Source: Chamaelirium japonicum
Lineage: Eukaryota > Streptophyta > Magnoliopsida > Liliales > Melanthiaceae
Direction: 5' to 3'
DNA: 64,000 nt
Assembly: GCA_947650365.1 (NCBI GenBank)
Contig: OX393554.1
Span: 40,659,471 to 40,723,470 of the forward strand
In this document: piece after piece, positions 1 to 12,720 of the stretch
Numbering within the stretch: the first letter of the stretch is position 1
Layout of the letters: each line of letters begins with the position of its first letter
Translations under genes and position numbers: made by a program
Notes under the pieces: model-generated
Database searches by the model: none
Seen by the model: only the letters and a program-made list of their open reading frames with translations
What the model was told of the DNA's origin: nothing

Positions 1-53
1 TCAGACGACTGTGGTGCAGTGCCGCACGTACCGCATGCTGCAGCATAGCATGC

Positions 54-622
<569 letters not shown>

Positions 623-623
623 T

Positions 624-627
<4 letters not shown>

Positions 628-713
<86 letters not shown>

Positions 714-730
714 ATATATATATATATATA
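628..730. repeat. (AT)n microsatellite
   Basis: AT dinucleotide tract of about 100 bp with one small interruption near 711, separating foldback elements A and B. Confidence 0.96.
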
Positions 731-2728
<1,998 letters not shown>

Positions 2729-2829
2729 GTCTAAAGCTCCCCCTTACTAACCCCTAGTTTGATAAACCCCTCTACCTTTTGTGTAGAGAATTAGGTCCCT
2801 CCATCATTCTTTTTTTAAATGGCTATTTT

Positions 2830-3300
2830 GCTCCTATAGTAGCTGTAGTGAGAACAAACCGCTATACAATTTTTTTTTTCTTTCAACATGCATTGTACAG
2901 TGAAATCTCAATAGTAGACCCAAAACACAATAGCTGCTACAATGATTTCATTGTAGCATTAATTATTTCGGAGTACAAATTCGATTGCTACGGTGATTTC
3001 ATTGTAGCAGCTCGAATGAAGTATAAATTTATGTTAGCATAGTATAAATCCGGTTGCTATCGTGATTTCACTGTAGCAGCTTAAATGGAATATCAATTCG
3101 GGACGACAGATTATCAAATCGTTTGCTACAGTGATTTCATTGTAGCAGCTATAGTGCAGCTACAGAGATTTGGGAGTAGCAACCGAATTGATACTTTATT
3201 GTCCAAATTGATACTCACAAAATCACTGTAACAGATTCTGAAGTATCAATTTGAGTTAGCAAAGTATAAATTTGGTTGCAACGAAGAGGTAATGGAAGGA
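2830..3300. repeat. Cluster of degenerate CTACARTGATTTCATTGTAG hairpin motifs
   Basis: At least four copies of a dyad motif close to CTACAATGATTTCATTGTAG lie near 2936, 2984, 3057 and 3126, with weaker copies to about 3230. In the best copy the 9 bp arms are perfect and the loop is TT. The spacers share phrases such as 'agtataaat' and 'attcg'. No gene is supported here; I cannot assign a family. The CTACAGT half-site also occurs in the core of foldback element C. Confidence 0.5.
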
Positions 3301-3800
3301 GCATTTTAGTCATTTAATAGGAGTTGAACAAGTCAACGAGGCTTTTAATGTAAAAGTGTCTTTTCAGGATGGGTTTGAGCTTAAACCAAAACATTGTCTC
3401 GACTTGAGTTTAAAAGCATCTTCTAAATAAAGCTTTTTACAAAGTCACCCTAAATATTATTGTATCTATAGTTTTTAATTTTTTTATTAAAATATTCAAT
3501 TGTTCCATTACACTTAAAATGGCTCTTTTATCTATAAAATTAACGAGGGTTCAATCTCCTGGTTTTCTCTTCACCCCTTTATTGTGGTGACTTTTTTATG
3601 GGGAAATCTAAACGGGAAATCTCTTTGCTGGTGTTGACAAGCTTCGAATCGCCTAATGCACGGACTACTATGTCCTTTTTCTAAGAAACAAATAAAAACT
3701 TAAAAAAAATGGGAAAAACTCCTAAAAATAAGCCGTCGTTAGAATTACATCCACCACCATTTCCACCACCCTAGCTACCACCTCCGCCACGAGCTCTCGA
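3301..3800. other. Intergenic, nothing recognised
   Basis: AT-rich sequence with homopolymer stretches. No long open frame, no obvious repeat and no RNA gene were seen. Confidence 0.5.
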
Positions 3801-3920
3801 GAGGTTTGCTAGTTGATGGGAGCCATCTGATGCAATCACCTGAAAAAAGGTACTGGGCTGGATGTTGTTCACCTTTTTTGCAGTGAGTGCATCGGACGAC
3901 TCCCCACAACTAGCAAACCT
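3801..3920. repeat. Small foldback repeat
   Basis: About 120 bp. The left arm starts GGTTTGCTAGTTG (about 3803) and the right arm ends with its complement CAACTAGCAAACC (to about 3919). The inner parts, around TGATGCA and TGCATCGGA and the AAAAAAGGT blocks, are also complementary with mismatches. A non-coding MITE-like hairpin is the simplest reading. Confidence 0.6.
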
Positions 3921-4257
3921 TGGCAAGTGGAGAGGAGTCGTCGTCAACCTCCTCCTCCCTCACATCATCACTGCTACCCACATTGCAGAAACGGCAAGGG
4001 TGGCGAATGGGCGATGGCGCACATGAAATTCATGACAACCAATGACAGCAACTCCTCTTTTTTTCTTCATAACATGTTGAGATCAAAACAGTGCATATTA
4101 CAGCAAATACCCAACTCTGCAAACATATCAAGGCCCGACGCAACAAGCAATGCAGAGAAAACAGTTAAGATCTCACGAGTCACAAAGGAGTCATCCAGAG
4201 TTATCTATACAGACCCAATACCTATGCTGTGACACAGAGGGCAGAAGCAAGGGGTAG

Positions 4258-4579
4258 TCAAGGAACTTGCTGCCTGTTATAGGTGTCCTCGTGCACAAAG
4301 ACCGGCTGGGTGCTCACAGGAGGGATCTCCGGGCGCCCCATTGCGATCCCCTGATTCGGTTGGGGGCCGCCCCAAGGCTGCATGGTCTTGGATGTCGACA
4401 GGGCGTAGTAGTACACGATCCCGAGAGAGACGCTCGCGAGGGCGAGTACAGCTCCTCCCGAGAAAACTCCGGGCTTGACGACGTAGCAGTAGGTGTCGAA
4501 GTACATCCTCTCCTCACCTCGCTGGTCGTTGAGGGCGGCCCCCGTCAGCAGCAGCAGGAACGCTATCACAAAGGTGACC
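4258..4579 (-). CDS. DUF1218 family membrane protein, exon 3 (C-terminal)
   Basis: Last coding exon of the three-exon minus-strand gene, encoding residues 101-207. The intron acceptor is read as TGCATGCAG before GGTCACC. It supplies the last base of Trp101, which is split across intron 2, and restores the frame with exon 2. The exon carries the third and fourth membrane segments (about 91-113, shared with exon 2, and 137-160). Between them lie the family-typical GAALNDQRGEE stretch and the CYVVKPGVFSGGAVLALAS motif. The tail after residue 160 is hydrophilic and rich in Pro and Gln, and probably faces the cytosol (inference). The stop codon is at 4258-4260. Confidence 0.88.
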
Positions 4580-5912
4580 CTGCATGCATGACAACAGGCA
4601 TGAAGGCATGAAGGTTAGAGTATTGAACCTGAACCCGGAATGCCAGAAAGGTTTCGCTATGGATTTTGTCCGAAGCCGAATCCAAAATCTTAAACCTTGG
4701 GAAGAGGACATCAATGATGAGGAAAATAGTGATGCAGATGCAAAAGTGGTTTGCCTACCATAATATAGCAAAATAAGTTTTAAATGCCATCTACAGATAT
4801 ATTGTTGATGCAACTATAGAATCGATATGATGTGGTGCCTAAAGCTTAATGATACATCGGATCGGCACAACACTTCGAAAGCTCGCAAATCCGAAATCAT
4901 TAATCGAAAGTTCAAAAATCCGCAAACTCATCTATACACATTGCGGATGATGTAATATGACAATGTAGAAAGGTAAGGGAAATAATGAAAATGTAGGAAG
5001 GTAAAAGCAAGTATGGCCGACCATAAAAAGTTTTACCACATCCCAACCCTCTCTTCCTGATGTGAGATATGGATTCAGAATCACCCTTTGAATGCAAACT
5101 TACCTCCAGCACCTCCAAATAAATCCATGTATCATGTAAACCCCATACCAATCCCCCTTTATATCACATTCAGGTCAGCCCAGGACAACGCAATGTTGCG
5201 ACGAGCGATAGAACACACCATGAGCAAGCAAACCAATCATCCAAGAGAGAGAGAGCACATAATTTCTTTAACGTTGTGCTCCCAAAACCGGGATACATCC
5301 ACGGTACCAAGTCCAGTTTACATGTGCACTCAGCACCAGGATCCTCCATCCGGACAATCGCCCTACATCCATGTCAGATGCCTAACAATCAGATACCCTG
5401 ATCAGACACAAATCAGCCGTCAGTTCCGTGCCTGCACCGTCGTCCTCCGATGCACAGTCGACCTCCATGTTCAACTTGGATTTGCCACTGCAGATGACAC
5501 CGTCTGCCTCTGCCATTACCGTCGTCGAACTCGTGCATGTCGGGTGGCTCCCCCACGATTCGCTATTTCATGTGACATTCTCAATGTTGCTCACTGATCG
5601 ACCAAACCCCGTGAAGTGAGAACACGCCGACACAGCACTCGGCAGCCCTCGAGATCTCTGCTTGTCATGACTCAAATCGTATATGTGTCATCAACGGAGG
5701 GGTCTCTGTTGACTTTTATAGAGGAGAGGCATCCTTCTTGTACACGTATCACAATGTGACAGCTCTTCCCCCATTCTTCTATTTCCCATAGGCCAAATAA
5801 ACATGGGAGGGGTCTGCCTCATGGGATGGACCCCAGCACACAATTGGTACCCTATTTCAAGTGACCAAGCCAGCCCCAACCTTTATTCCACATGTGAATT
5901 GCATGAACCTTC

Positions 5913-6702
5913 TGTTGCGGAAGCAACCCCTCGTTGAATCCATGCACGAGAACAACCACAAACCAATCACAGAAAGGAAAACCAAAGCAATCACAGAAAG
6001 GAAAACAAAAGCAATCACAGAGAGACACTGAAATTTTGGGTGGTTAACCCCAATCTGAGTGATGACCATTGTCGTCGGAGTGCTCGAGAAGTTTTCACTA
6101 TGAATGAGAGAAACAAGATATATACCTGAAACCTTCTTCTCCAAACAAAGCACTCACCTCCACTTCTTTCTCCTTCGACTCCGATCTTCACTCCGTGAAA
6201 GATGGTTAACAAGATCCCTCTATTCGTGGAAGAACCCTAGCCGTAAAAGCCCAAGAGAGAACCCTCTCCTTTGCTCTCAATTCGTCCTCAATGACTCCTC
6301 AATAATTCTCTACAAAAGATGGCACGAATAGGGCTTCAATATAAAACCCTAACCACGTCGTCCGCGCAACCTGACCCGTGGGCACCGACAGAACCCTGTA
6401 AATTCGTTCGGGCGTCGTATCTCTTGCTAGAACCTCCAAGACTTGGCCCGATTCGCCCGAGCGCCCATCAGGGTTCGCCCGGACGCCAATCTTGGAGCCC
6501 GGCTCCCAGCTCCAGGTTGAAGTTTGCCTAGGCGCCTGAGTATGCATCTAGACTCCCTGTCTATTGCAGAGTTCGCCTAGGAGAACGACAGGGTTCGCCG
6601 GGACGCCTCTGTCTGCAGCTCGACTCCTTGTCTTGTGCAGAGTTTGCTCGGGCACCCGGCACGGCTCGCCTGGGTGCCCGGTAGTTTGGGTTTACCCCAA
6701 CA
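5913..6702 (-). mobile_element. Old Ty1/copia LTR
   Basis: About 790 bp. On the minus strand it starts TGTTGGGGTAAACCC, directly after a purine tract of the polypurine-tract type (6703-6720), and ends CCGCAACA. This gives the TG...CA borders of an LTR. It is preceded on the minus strand by RNase H-like coding remains (next entry). The sequence is clearly aged; it is a fossil in intron 2. Confidence 0.65.
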
Positions 6703-7065
6703 ATCTCCCCCTCTAGTCCCAATGAGGAGGAGACCCTCAAGACAGATTTGTGTGCAACAATCTCCCCCTCTAGTCCCAATGAAGTGAGAACCATATCCGT
6801 TAGATTCTGGTTTGTGTGCACCTTCAAAAGTTGTCACGACTTCTTCTCCAACTCATTATGGATCAAGTAGTAGCACACATCAATGAGTTTAGTGTGCCCA
6901 TGATAAATCGGATTCTTGCTCAGTTTGATTGCGCTCTGACTATCACAGTATAACTGAAACTGTTCATGTTGCAGCTCAAGTCTTGAAGGAATTGCTTCAT
7001 CCATCGAAGTTTCTTTCCTGCTTCAGTCACGGCAATATACTCGGCCTCAGTCGACAATAATGCCA
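6703..7065 (-). mobile_element. Fossil copia pol 3' end (RNase H region) and polypurine tract
   Basis: Minus-strand translation gives a degraded copia RNase H end, with LSTEAEYIAVTEAGKK, then a CDSQSAIKLSKNP-like stretch and a TKLIDV-like stretch, in the order known for copia RNase H. The region is broken in several places. Next to the LTR the polypurine tract occurs twice (6703 and about 6760). Confidence 0.7.
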
Positions 7066-7074
7066 TGCACTTCT

Positions 7075-7476
7075 GGCCGTTATCCTGGGCTCTCGGCAGA
7101 GTTCTCCCGGGCGCCTGAGTCTGCAGCTCGACTCAATGTCTTGAGCAGAATTCGCTCAGGTTCCTGGCAGTCTGGGTCTGTCTACCCTGTAAATTCGCTT
7201 GGGTGCCACAAAGAACCTCCAAGACTCGGCCCGATTCGCCTAGGCACCCGTCAGGGTTCACCCGGGCTCCAATCCTGGAGCCCATCTCCCACCTCCAGGT
7301 TGGAGTTTGCCCTGTCACCGCAGAGCTCTCCTGGGTGTCTGTAACTCAACTACTTGTCTTGTGCAAAGTTCTCCGGGTACCTGACAGGGTTCGCCTGAGC
7401 GCCTGAGTCTGCAGCTCTACTCCCTGTCTTATGCGGAGTTCACCCAGGCTCCTGGCACTCTGGGTCTATCTCCGAC
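7075..7476 (-). mobile_element. Second, partial copia LTR of the same family
   Basis: Phrases such as GTCTGCAGCTC, ACTCC(T/C)TGTCTT and the GTTCGCC boxes match the 5913-6702 LTR in the same orientation. Its minus-strand start resembles TGTCGGAGATAGACC. It is an incomplete copy, and its boundary towards 7075 is approximate. Confidence 0.5.
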
Positions 7477-7740
7477 ATGGGGATGGATCCCTAACACCTT
7501 CTCGTTCAAATGTAAATGGAATTACCAAACATGTAAGGGTCTAATCCCTCCCTAACTCAATCACTCTCTTGTAATCAATCTACTCATATTTTTACTACTG
7601 GATCACTCCATCCCATGCACACAAATGGAAGAAAGTATTGCAAGTCATAGCATTGTAGTATGGAGTGAGAGTTGCAATCTAATTAGTGAGTGAAGTGATC
7701 GAACATGGAAATCTTAAAAGATCTAGAAATACAGTTATAT
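7477..7740. other. Intron 2 spacer, nothing recognised
   Basis: Unremarkable AT-rich intron sequence between the LTR fragment and the tandem duplication. Confidence 0.4.
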
Positions 7741-8151
7741 TGTCTTGAATAATTGCGCATTCTAACTATCTAAAGAGGTAAATATAGTGTAATCAAGGAG
7801 ATCAAAGCCTAGCATCATTCCAACACTCTTACATATGAGATGAAGCTGCTCTAACACCTCCAATCTCTATCATGTCAGAAGTCATGAATATCCCCTAGTT
7901 TGGATATCAGGTTCAACTAGGCCCACAAAAAATTCTCTCTCTCTCTCTCTCATCTTGTCCTGAATAATTGTGCATTGTAACTATCTAAAAAGGTAAATAT
8001 AGTGTAATCAAGGAGATCACGCAGCCTAGCATCATTCAAACACTCTTCCATATGAGATGAACCTGCTCTACACCTCCAATCTCTGTCACGTCAGAAGTCA
8101 TAAATATCTCCTAGCTTGGATATCAGGTTTAACTGAGCCCACCAAAAATTG

Positions 8152-8202
<51 letters not shown>
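7741..8202. repeat. Tandem duplication ending in CT microsatellites
   Basis: Two diverged copies with an offset of about 215 bp. TGTC(T/C)TGAATAATTG begins at 7741 and again at 7956, and both copies run through 'catgtcagaagtcat'-like and 'ggatatcagg' phrases to a CT tract (7934-7951 and 8154-8202). The second tract has expanded to about 24 units and is followed by a short GCGCGTGCACAC stretch. Confidence 0.85.
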
Positions 8203-8204
<2 letters not shown>

Positions 8205-8930
8205 CGCGCGTGCACACAAAAACTAGTTTTTTCTTTTGTGTTCAAATACTGATATTATCCACCACACACATCTAAACAAAATACCATTCACGGATTCATA
8301 TGTCTTGGTATAATCATGCAATTTCAGTAATCCCCTTTTCAAATTTTAAAGATAAGATATGTATCAAAGAGCTAATTTGTAGACTGAATGTCCTAGGTAG
8401 AACACAGTAATTCAGGCAACAATGCCATTTAGTTCAAGCAAGATTTTCCATGGGCATATGTTACAAATCAAAAAACAAATGTAACAGAACAAAATTTCAC
8501 AATATTTCAACTTCTATCGTTCTTTCAGTTGACAGTCTTGAAACTGACTATTGTGCAAGACCAGATGATGAACTCAAAGAGAAGCTACTGTAACTTTGTA
8601 AGTTAAAATTTTAGTTTAGGACAATCACTTAATTACACATGCAAAATATGCTGAAGAAATGAGTGCCTAAACAATGAATGATGAGCAAAAAGCTAATCAA
8701 ATAAATTATCGTGTATGATCTAACAAACTATCATTTAATCAAGTATATAACATAGCCAATCCTAGGGAAGAACTAAGTAGAAAATAAAAGGGAAGTGGGC
8801 ATGCTGATAAGAGTCTGGAAAGAATGTTCCATTATATACCTCACTCATGCATCATCAAATTCAAAATCAATTTCAAGCCAGCACTCATATATCATTGAAT
8901 TCAAGATCAATTTCAAATCCAGAAGATTAC
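8203..8930. other. Intron 2, unique AT-rich sequence
   Basis: Between the CT tract and the exon 2 donor I see no repeat, RNA gene or convincing coding frame. Confidence 0.5.
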
Positions 8931-9133
8931 CACGAAACAATAAAGGAGATCAATGCCACTGTCCAGTTGGAGTCCGAGGCATGCTGATGTTTCTTGCAAC
9001 ATATGCACCCAGCAACAGTGTTAATAATTGCTTGAGCCATCATAAGAGCCACTGCTGCTGCTAGTCCAAGGGCTAAAGCTGGACTTGTTGGATATATACA
9101 TTCAGCTGGTGGTGGTGTTTGCACATCAGAAGC
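8931..9133 (-). CDS. DUF1218 family membrane protein, exon 2
   Basis: A 203 nt internal exon encoding residues 34-100 plus two bases of Trp101. The acceptor is CCTTGCAG before GCTTCTGAT and the donor is TCGTG/GTAATC. It encodes the short Pro-rich loop after the first helix, the CIYPTSPALALGL segment, the second membrane helix (about 52-73), the INTVAGCICCKK motif and the start of helix three (NWTVALISFIVSW). It continues in frame from exon 1, which ends on a whole codon, and into exon 3. A partial copy of its 5' edge and acceptor lies 3.4 kb further up intron 1 (12506-12560). Confidence 0.88.
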
Positions 9134-9616
9134 CTGCAAGGTTAAGGATCATATGACAGACTATATATCACATTCAAAGAAAAGATGGCCATGAGTTTCA
9201 TGAAAATCTTAATCAATTCCATAGAGCCTAAGGATGTGACAAATAGGGATTTGTTTTTTTTTTGAGAACCCCTCCTATTTAGGAGGGAGGGTTAGGCAGT
9301 CCCCGACCTGTCTATTATTAATTTCAAAAAATTACAAGTAACGGTGAAAAAATCACCACCACCATCACCATAGGAACCTCAAATGACAATGCTAAAACAA
9401 AGCAACAAAGAAAAAGGCCCCTGAGACTCAAGACTTAGATGCTGTCAACTTTTCTAAATCCCTCATATGAGCGAGAAAAGACTTTTTGCCCTCCACCTCA
9501 TTTGACATCTTGAAACGGATAGAAGATACTACATTGAGGATGGTTTCGTTAGCCAACCAATTGATAGGGAAAGCCATATATTCATCGTCAAGAGTAAATA
9601 TCTGCCCCTGGAGTTT

Positions 9617-11530
9617 CTAAAGGAAGGGATCCGATTTGCCAAAGGTACAAATCAGCTGTCTTGCACTCCTCCGGACAAACTTTGGATGAGGCTTGTGAAC
9701 ACTGGGGCGGAGGGCAGGGGGCTCCTCCTTTTTTTTGCAGTCCTCTGAATTCGAGGCATCATCCTCAACTGAGGGATAATTGGCCTCTGCTGCTCTAATA
9801 ATTCTCTCGGGTGGAGGACTAGATGTGTCTCTATCTGCTGGCACTGGATGCACTATCATTATGACTTCAGCGGCACCTCCTGGAGAGGTTTCGCCCATGT
9901 CAACCGCTTGGGAAGAACCCGCCTCTGTATCCACTTTGTCTGCAAGAGCTGAAATTCGAGACCCACCTGGTCTAGTCCCGCTTGTGCTCATATCCTTTGG
10001 AACTGCGGTAGGAGCCTTAGGCACCCATTTAGTCCTAGATGAGGGCCTTGATGGAAGAATCGGCACGATGACTGGGCAATCTGAAGTGGTATGCCCAAAC
10101 ACCCTGCAAGAAGTACATTTAGATGGATTCCATTCATACCTGAGGGGTTGATTGATTGACACTATCTCCACCACCCATCCGCTGTGCGCCTCTTGACCCG
10201 AACCTGAGCATTATCTAGGAGGGTGTCATCCACCCCGATCTTGACACAGCAACGTGCGAATGATATACGACCTCGGGTTGCTGTTGGCCAATCAACATAT
10301 ACTGGTTTCCCCACTACGCTCGCAACCCTGCTAATGGAGTGTCTCGACCAACATTTCATTGGAAAGTCTGGCATCCGAACCCACATGAGAATTTTGTCGA
10401 ACACGTCACGCTCACATTTCATGCCACTATGCCATTGCTTTAGCACCACGAGGCGCCCTTCAAAGTACCAGGGCCCTCCTTTGAGCACCTTCAAGCAATC
10501 TTCTTCAGAATTGAATTTGAATAGATAATGTCCATTCTCACGTGAGAGTAACTCCCACGCTGCTCTGGTCTTCCATATTTTGTCCATGATATCTTTGAAT
10601 TTGAGAAAATATGACTTCCACCCAAGAATGTATCCGATCAAAGTATGAGCTCAACCCTTTAGATTTTGTTGAACTTCATCTGCAGGGCATATCGCAATGC
10701 GGACCCCATCTTCAACCTCAGGTTCAATGAATTCCAAGGAAAGATCGGGATTTGCAGGAGCACCTTTGCATACAACGTTCCAAGCTCTAGTTGGCTTCTG
10801 AGCAGGAGCCTCCAGAACGACTGGTCTCTTGGAAGGTGCTTGAAGATCTTCCTCCTCCTTTATATAGTGGAGAGGTGGGAAATCATAATCCCCTGCCCCC
10901 AAGCTCAGATCTAGCCGAGAACCCGAGCCAGATCTAGCCGCTGGACCCATAGTTACCAAATCGGGCGCTTTTTTGAAGAAAACACGTATCAATCTGAAGT
11001 CGTAGTAAACAGGAAAAAAACTCGTTTTTTTGAAAAAAAAACGTATGTACCTACCTGTTTTATACGCGTTTAAAATGGAAAAAACGTGTATAAAACACGT
11101 ATAAAACGCGTCAGGTTTGGTCTGGATTTAAATTGGGTTCGGGTTTTATTTTGTTCGTGCTTAATAAACGCATATGCTATATGTTTTGAACTTTTGATTA
11201 CTTAATGTTGGAAAATAACATATATACATACTTGGTATAATTTTTAAGATTTTTTTTGTTTTTTCTGATGTTTTTCCGTTTTTTTTCGTTTTCATCGTAT
11301 CTTTCCGATTTTTTTCCTTGCCGTTTTTTTTCCTTTTCCAACTTGGTAACTATGGCTGGACCTGATCCTGATCCAGATCCAGATCTAGATCCATGGCCTC
11401 GGGTCATCGGGCCTCTAGACGATGCTACGCCTCTCAAGAAAGCTCGATCCACGTAATCCAACAATAATGGGAGAGGAGGAACGAAACCCTCCTCCCCACC
11501 ATCTCCATCAACCGCCTCCATGCCTACCAA
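9617..11530 (-). pseudogene. LINE ORF1 (DUF4283 + CCHC zinc knuckle), disrupted
   Basis: Nucleic-acid-binding ORF1 of a plant L1 LINE. The N-terminal part (from about 11530) begins MEAVDGDGGEEG and is cut by the hAT element at 10948-11354; coding resumes at GPAARSGSGSRL. A DUF4283-like domain follows (about 10230-10620), with phrases such as WKTRAAWELLSRENGHYLF and FNSEEDCLKVLKGGPWYFEG. After it comes a CX2CX4HX4C knuckle (CTSCRVFGHTTSDC, 10076-10117) and a Pro/Ser-rich tail ending at 9617. Besides the insertion there is an in-frame stop near 10653 and a frameshift near 10175-10185, so it is a pseudogene. In autonomous LINEs this protein binds the element RNA (established knowledge). Confidence 0.75.
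10948..11354. mobile_element. Non-autonomous hAT element (407 bp)
   Basis: Terminal inverted repeats CATAGTTACCAA / TTGGTAACTATG, flanked by a perfect 8 bp target duplication GCTGGACC at 10940-10947 and 11355-11362. An 8 bp duplication is the hAT signature. The interior is AT-rich, with runs of A/T and several ACGTATAAAAC-like repeats, and has no transposase. It is inserted inside LINE ORF1 and is therefore younger than the LINE. Confidence 0.85.
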
Positions 11531-11701
11531 GCGGCCATAGACGGGGGAAGCCCCCCTCTTTAACCTAAGCTGACCTTCGAGGAGAGGAAGGATACCTAGA
11601 GAAGGAAGGAGAGAGTGGGAGAGGGAAGAAGGGGGAGGGGGAGGGGAAACCCTAGCCGCCGGGGAGCGCTAGACAATTGTCTACTGCCAAATAGAGATTT
11701 G

Positions 11702-12000
11702 TGATGCAGTTGGTCTGGTTATGTCATGCAGGAGAGAGAATAGTATTAGTAGGAGAATAGCATAAAGTAAGGAATGAGTGTCTTGGAGAGAGTGTTGGAG
11801 TGGTACCAATTGAGGGCAAGAAAATGGATTTTGTTCGTTTGATATGAAAAAGATGGAATATTTTAGCAATAATTAAGGATAAAGATGACAGATGACAGTT
11901 AAATATTGTCTATTATGAAAAAAAATTGAAATTGAGAAAAAATGTAATTTCTTACTTATAAAGATGAGCTTTGTTTTGTTAAAAAATATAAACATTTTTA
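11702..12000. other. Intron 1 spacer, nothing recognised
   Basis: AT-rich intron DNA between the LINE and the inverted-repeat cassette. No feature seen. Confidence 0.4.
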
Positions 12001-12720
12001 GTGAATTGTCGGGAAAAAAGACATAATGTCGGATTTCGGTCAAATGTCAGTCATTTTGGTCAAATGTCAGTCATTTCTACCGACATTTCGTTATGTCAGA
12101 AGGAAATTTGTACTATTAAAAATCCGGTCAATTTCTATGTCAGAACCTTAAAAAAAAGATATTTCGGTGATTTCATGGGAAATTTGTCGACATTTGACAA
12201 GCAGCCAATTTCGCCCCTTTCCTCTTATTATTTTGGTGGTAGACATCTTTGAGGCTATTGTCAAACAAGAAGTTTTACTCAACCTTCTGAAAGGCATTGG
12301 TGAAGAGTCTTGGAGGGTTACAACATTCATTTTTCAGATGATACCCTGCTTTTATGCGAAGCATATTTGACTCAATTGTTACATAGAAGATCATTCTCTA
12401 TTCCTTCGAGCTTTGTTGGGGGGTTCAAATTAACTTTAATAAGAGTTCCTTCTTCTATTGAGGGAATGATAAGAGGAAAGGGGCGAAATTGGCTGCTTGT
12501 CTCAACCTGCAAGGTTAAGGATCATATGACAAACTATATCACATCAGAAACCTACAAGGCTATTGTCCATCGAAAAACACCGAAATTTGACCGAAAAACG
12601 AAATATTTTCACCAAAATTTGTCTTTCCATTTTACAATTTTTCCACAGACAAATTATCGAAATTTTTTTTTTTCTTTTTTTGGCTGACTGACATGGACAT
12701 CGAAAATGACATTTAAAACC
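12001..12720. mobile_element. Inverted-repeat cassette with captured fragments
   Basis: A perfect 33 bp inverted repeat lies at 12196-12228 and 12469-12501 (starting GACAAGCAGCC). It encloses about 240 bp, and outside it are looser mirrored arms rich in TTTCGGTC/GACCGAAA phrases (12001-12195 and 12560-12720). The core holds a plus-strand LINE reverse-transcriptase-like scrap (next entry). Just outside the right arm is a copy of the host gene's exon 2 acceptor region (12506-12560). The layout suggests a Mutator-like, gene-fragment-carrying transposon, but no transposase or target duplication was confirmed and the outer limits are approximate. Confidence 0.45.
12290..12450 (+). pseudogene. LINE reverse transcriptase fragment
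   Basis: Plus-strand reading gives HFSDDTLLLCEA, close to the plant LINE reverse-transcriptase catalytic motif (FADDTLLFC-type), followed by a stretch resembling the downstream region (FVGGFKLTL against SGLKINL). It is short, decayed and out of context, lying within the 33 bp inverted repeat. Based on motif recall only. Confidence 0.4.

Larger units (their letters stand above)
4580..8930 (-). other. Intron 2 of the DUF1218 gene
   Basis: A 4.35 kb intron. The donor on the minus strand reads TCGTG/GTAATC and the acceptor TGCATGCAG/GGTCACC. It contains an old copia LTR with pol-end fragments (5913-7476), a tandem duplication (7741-8202) and CT microsatellites. I see no coding or structured element in 4580-5912 or 8203-8930. 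Confidence 0.8.
9254..11687 (-). mobile_element. ORF1-only L1-type LINE derivative, with hAT insertion
   Basis: The element reads on the minus strand. It ends in a short poly(A) (T run at 9254-9263 on +) and is flanked by a 14 bp target duplication, CAAATAGGGATTTG at 9240-9253 and CAAATAGAGATTTG at 11688-11701, with one mismatch. The 5' part is a GC-rich leader with CCGGCGGCTAGGG. It contains only an ORF1 (DUF4283 and CCHC knuckle) followed by about 360 bp of 3' sequence. No endonuclease or reverse transcriptase is present. Without the 407 bp hAT insert it is about 2.0 kb, so it is a non-autonomous LINE with both ends kept. Confidence 0.8.

Noticed and set aside
2779-3042. Open frame of 87 codons after the foldback cluster
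   Set aside because: It runs through the repeated hairpin motifs and has no domain or supporting context.
4267-4813. Other frames opposite and beside exon 3
   Set aside because: They are shadows of the DUF1218 exon; the spliced minus-strand reading explains the conserved sequence.
5088-5619. Plus-strand open frame of 169 codons in intron 2
   Set aside because: No recognisable domain, low-complexity composition, and it lies antisense inside an intron of a supported gene.
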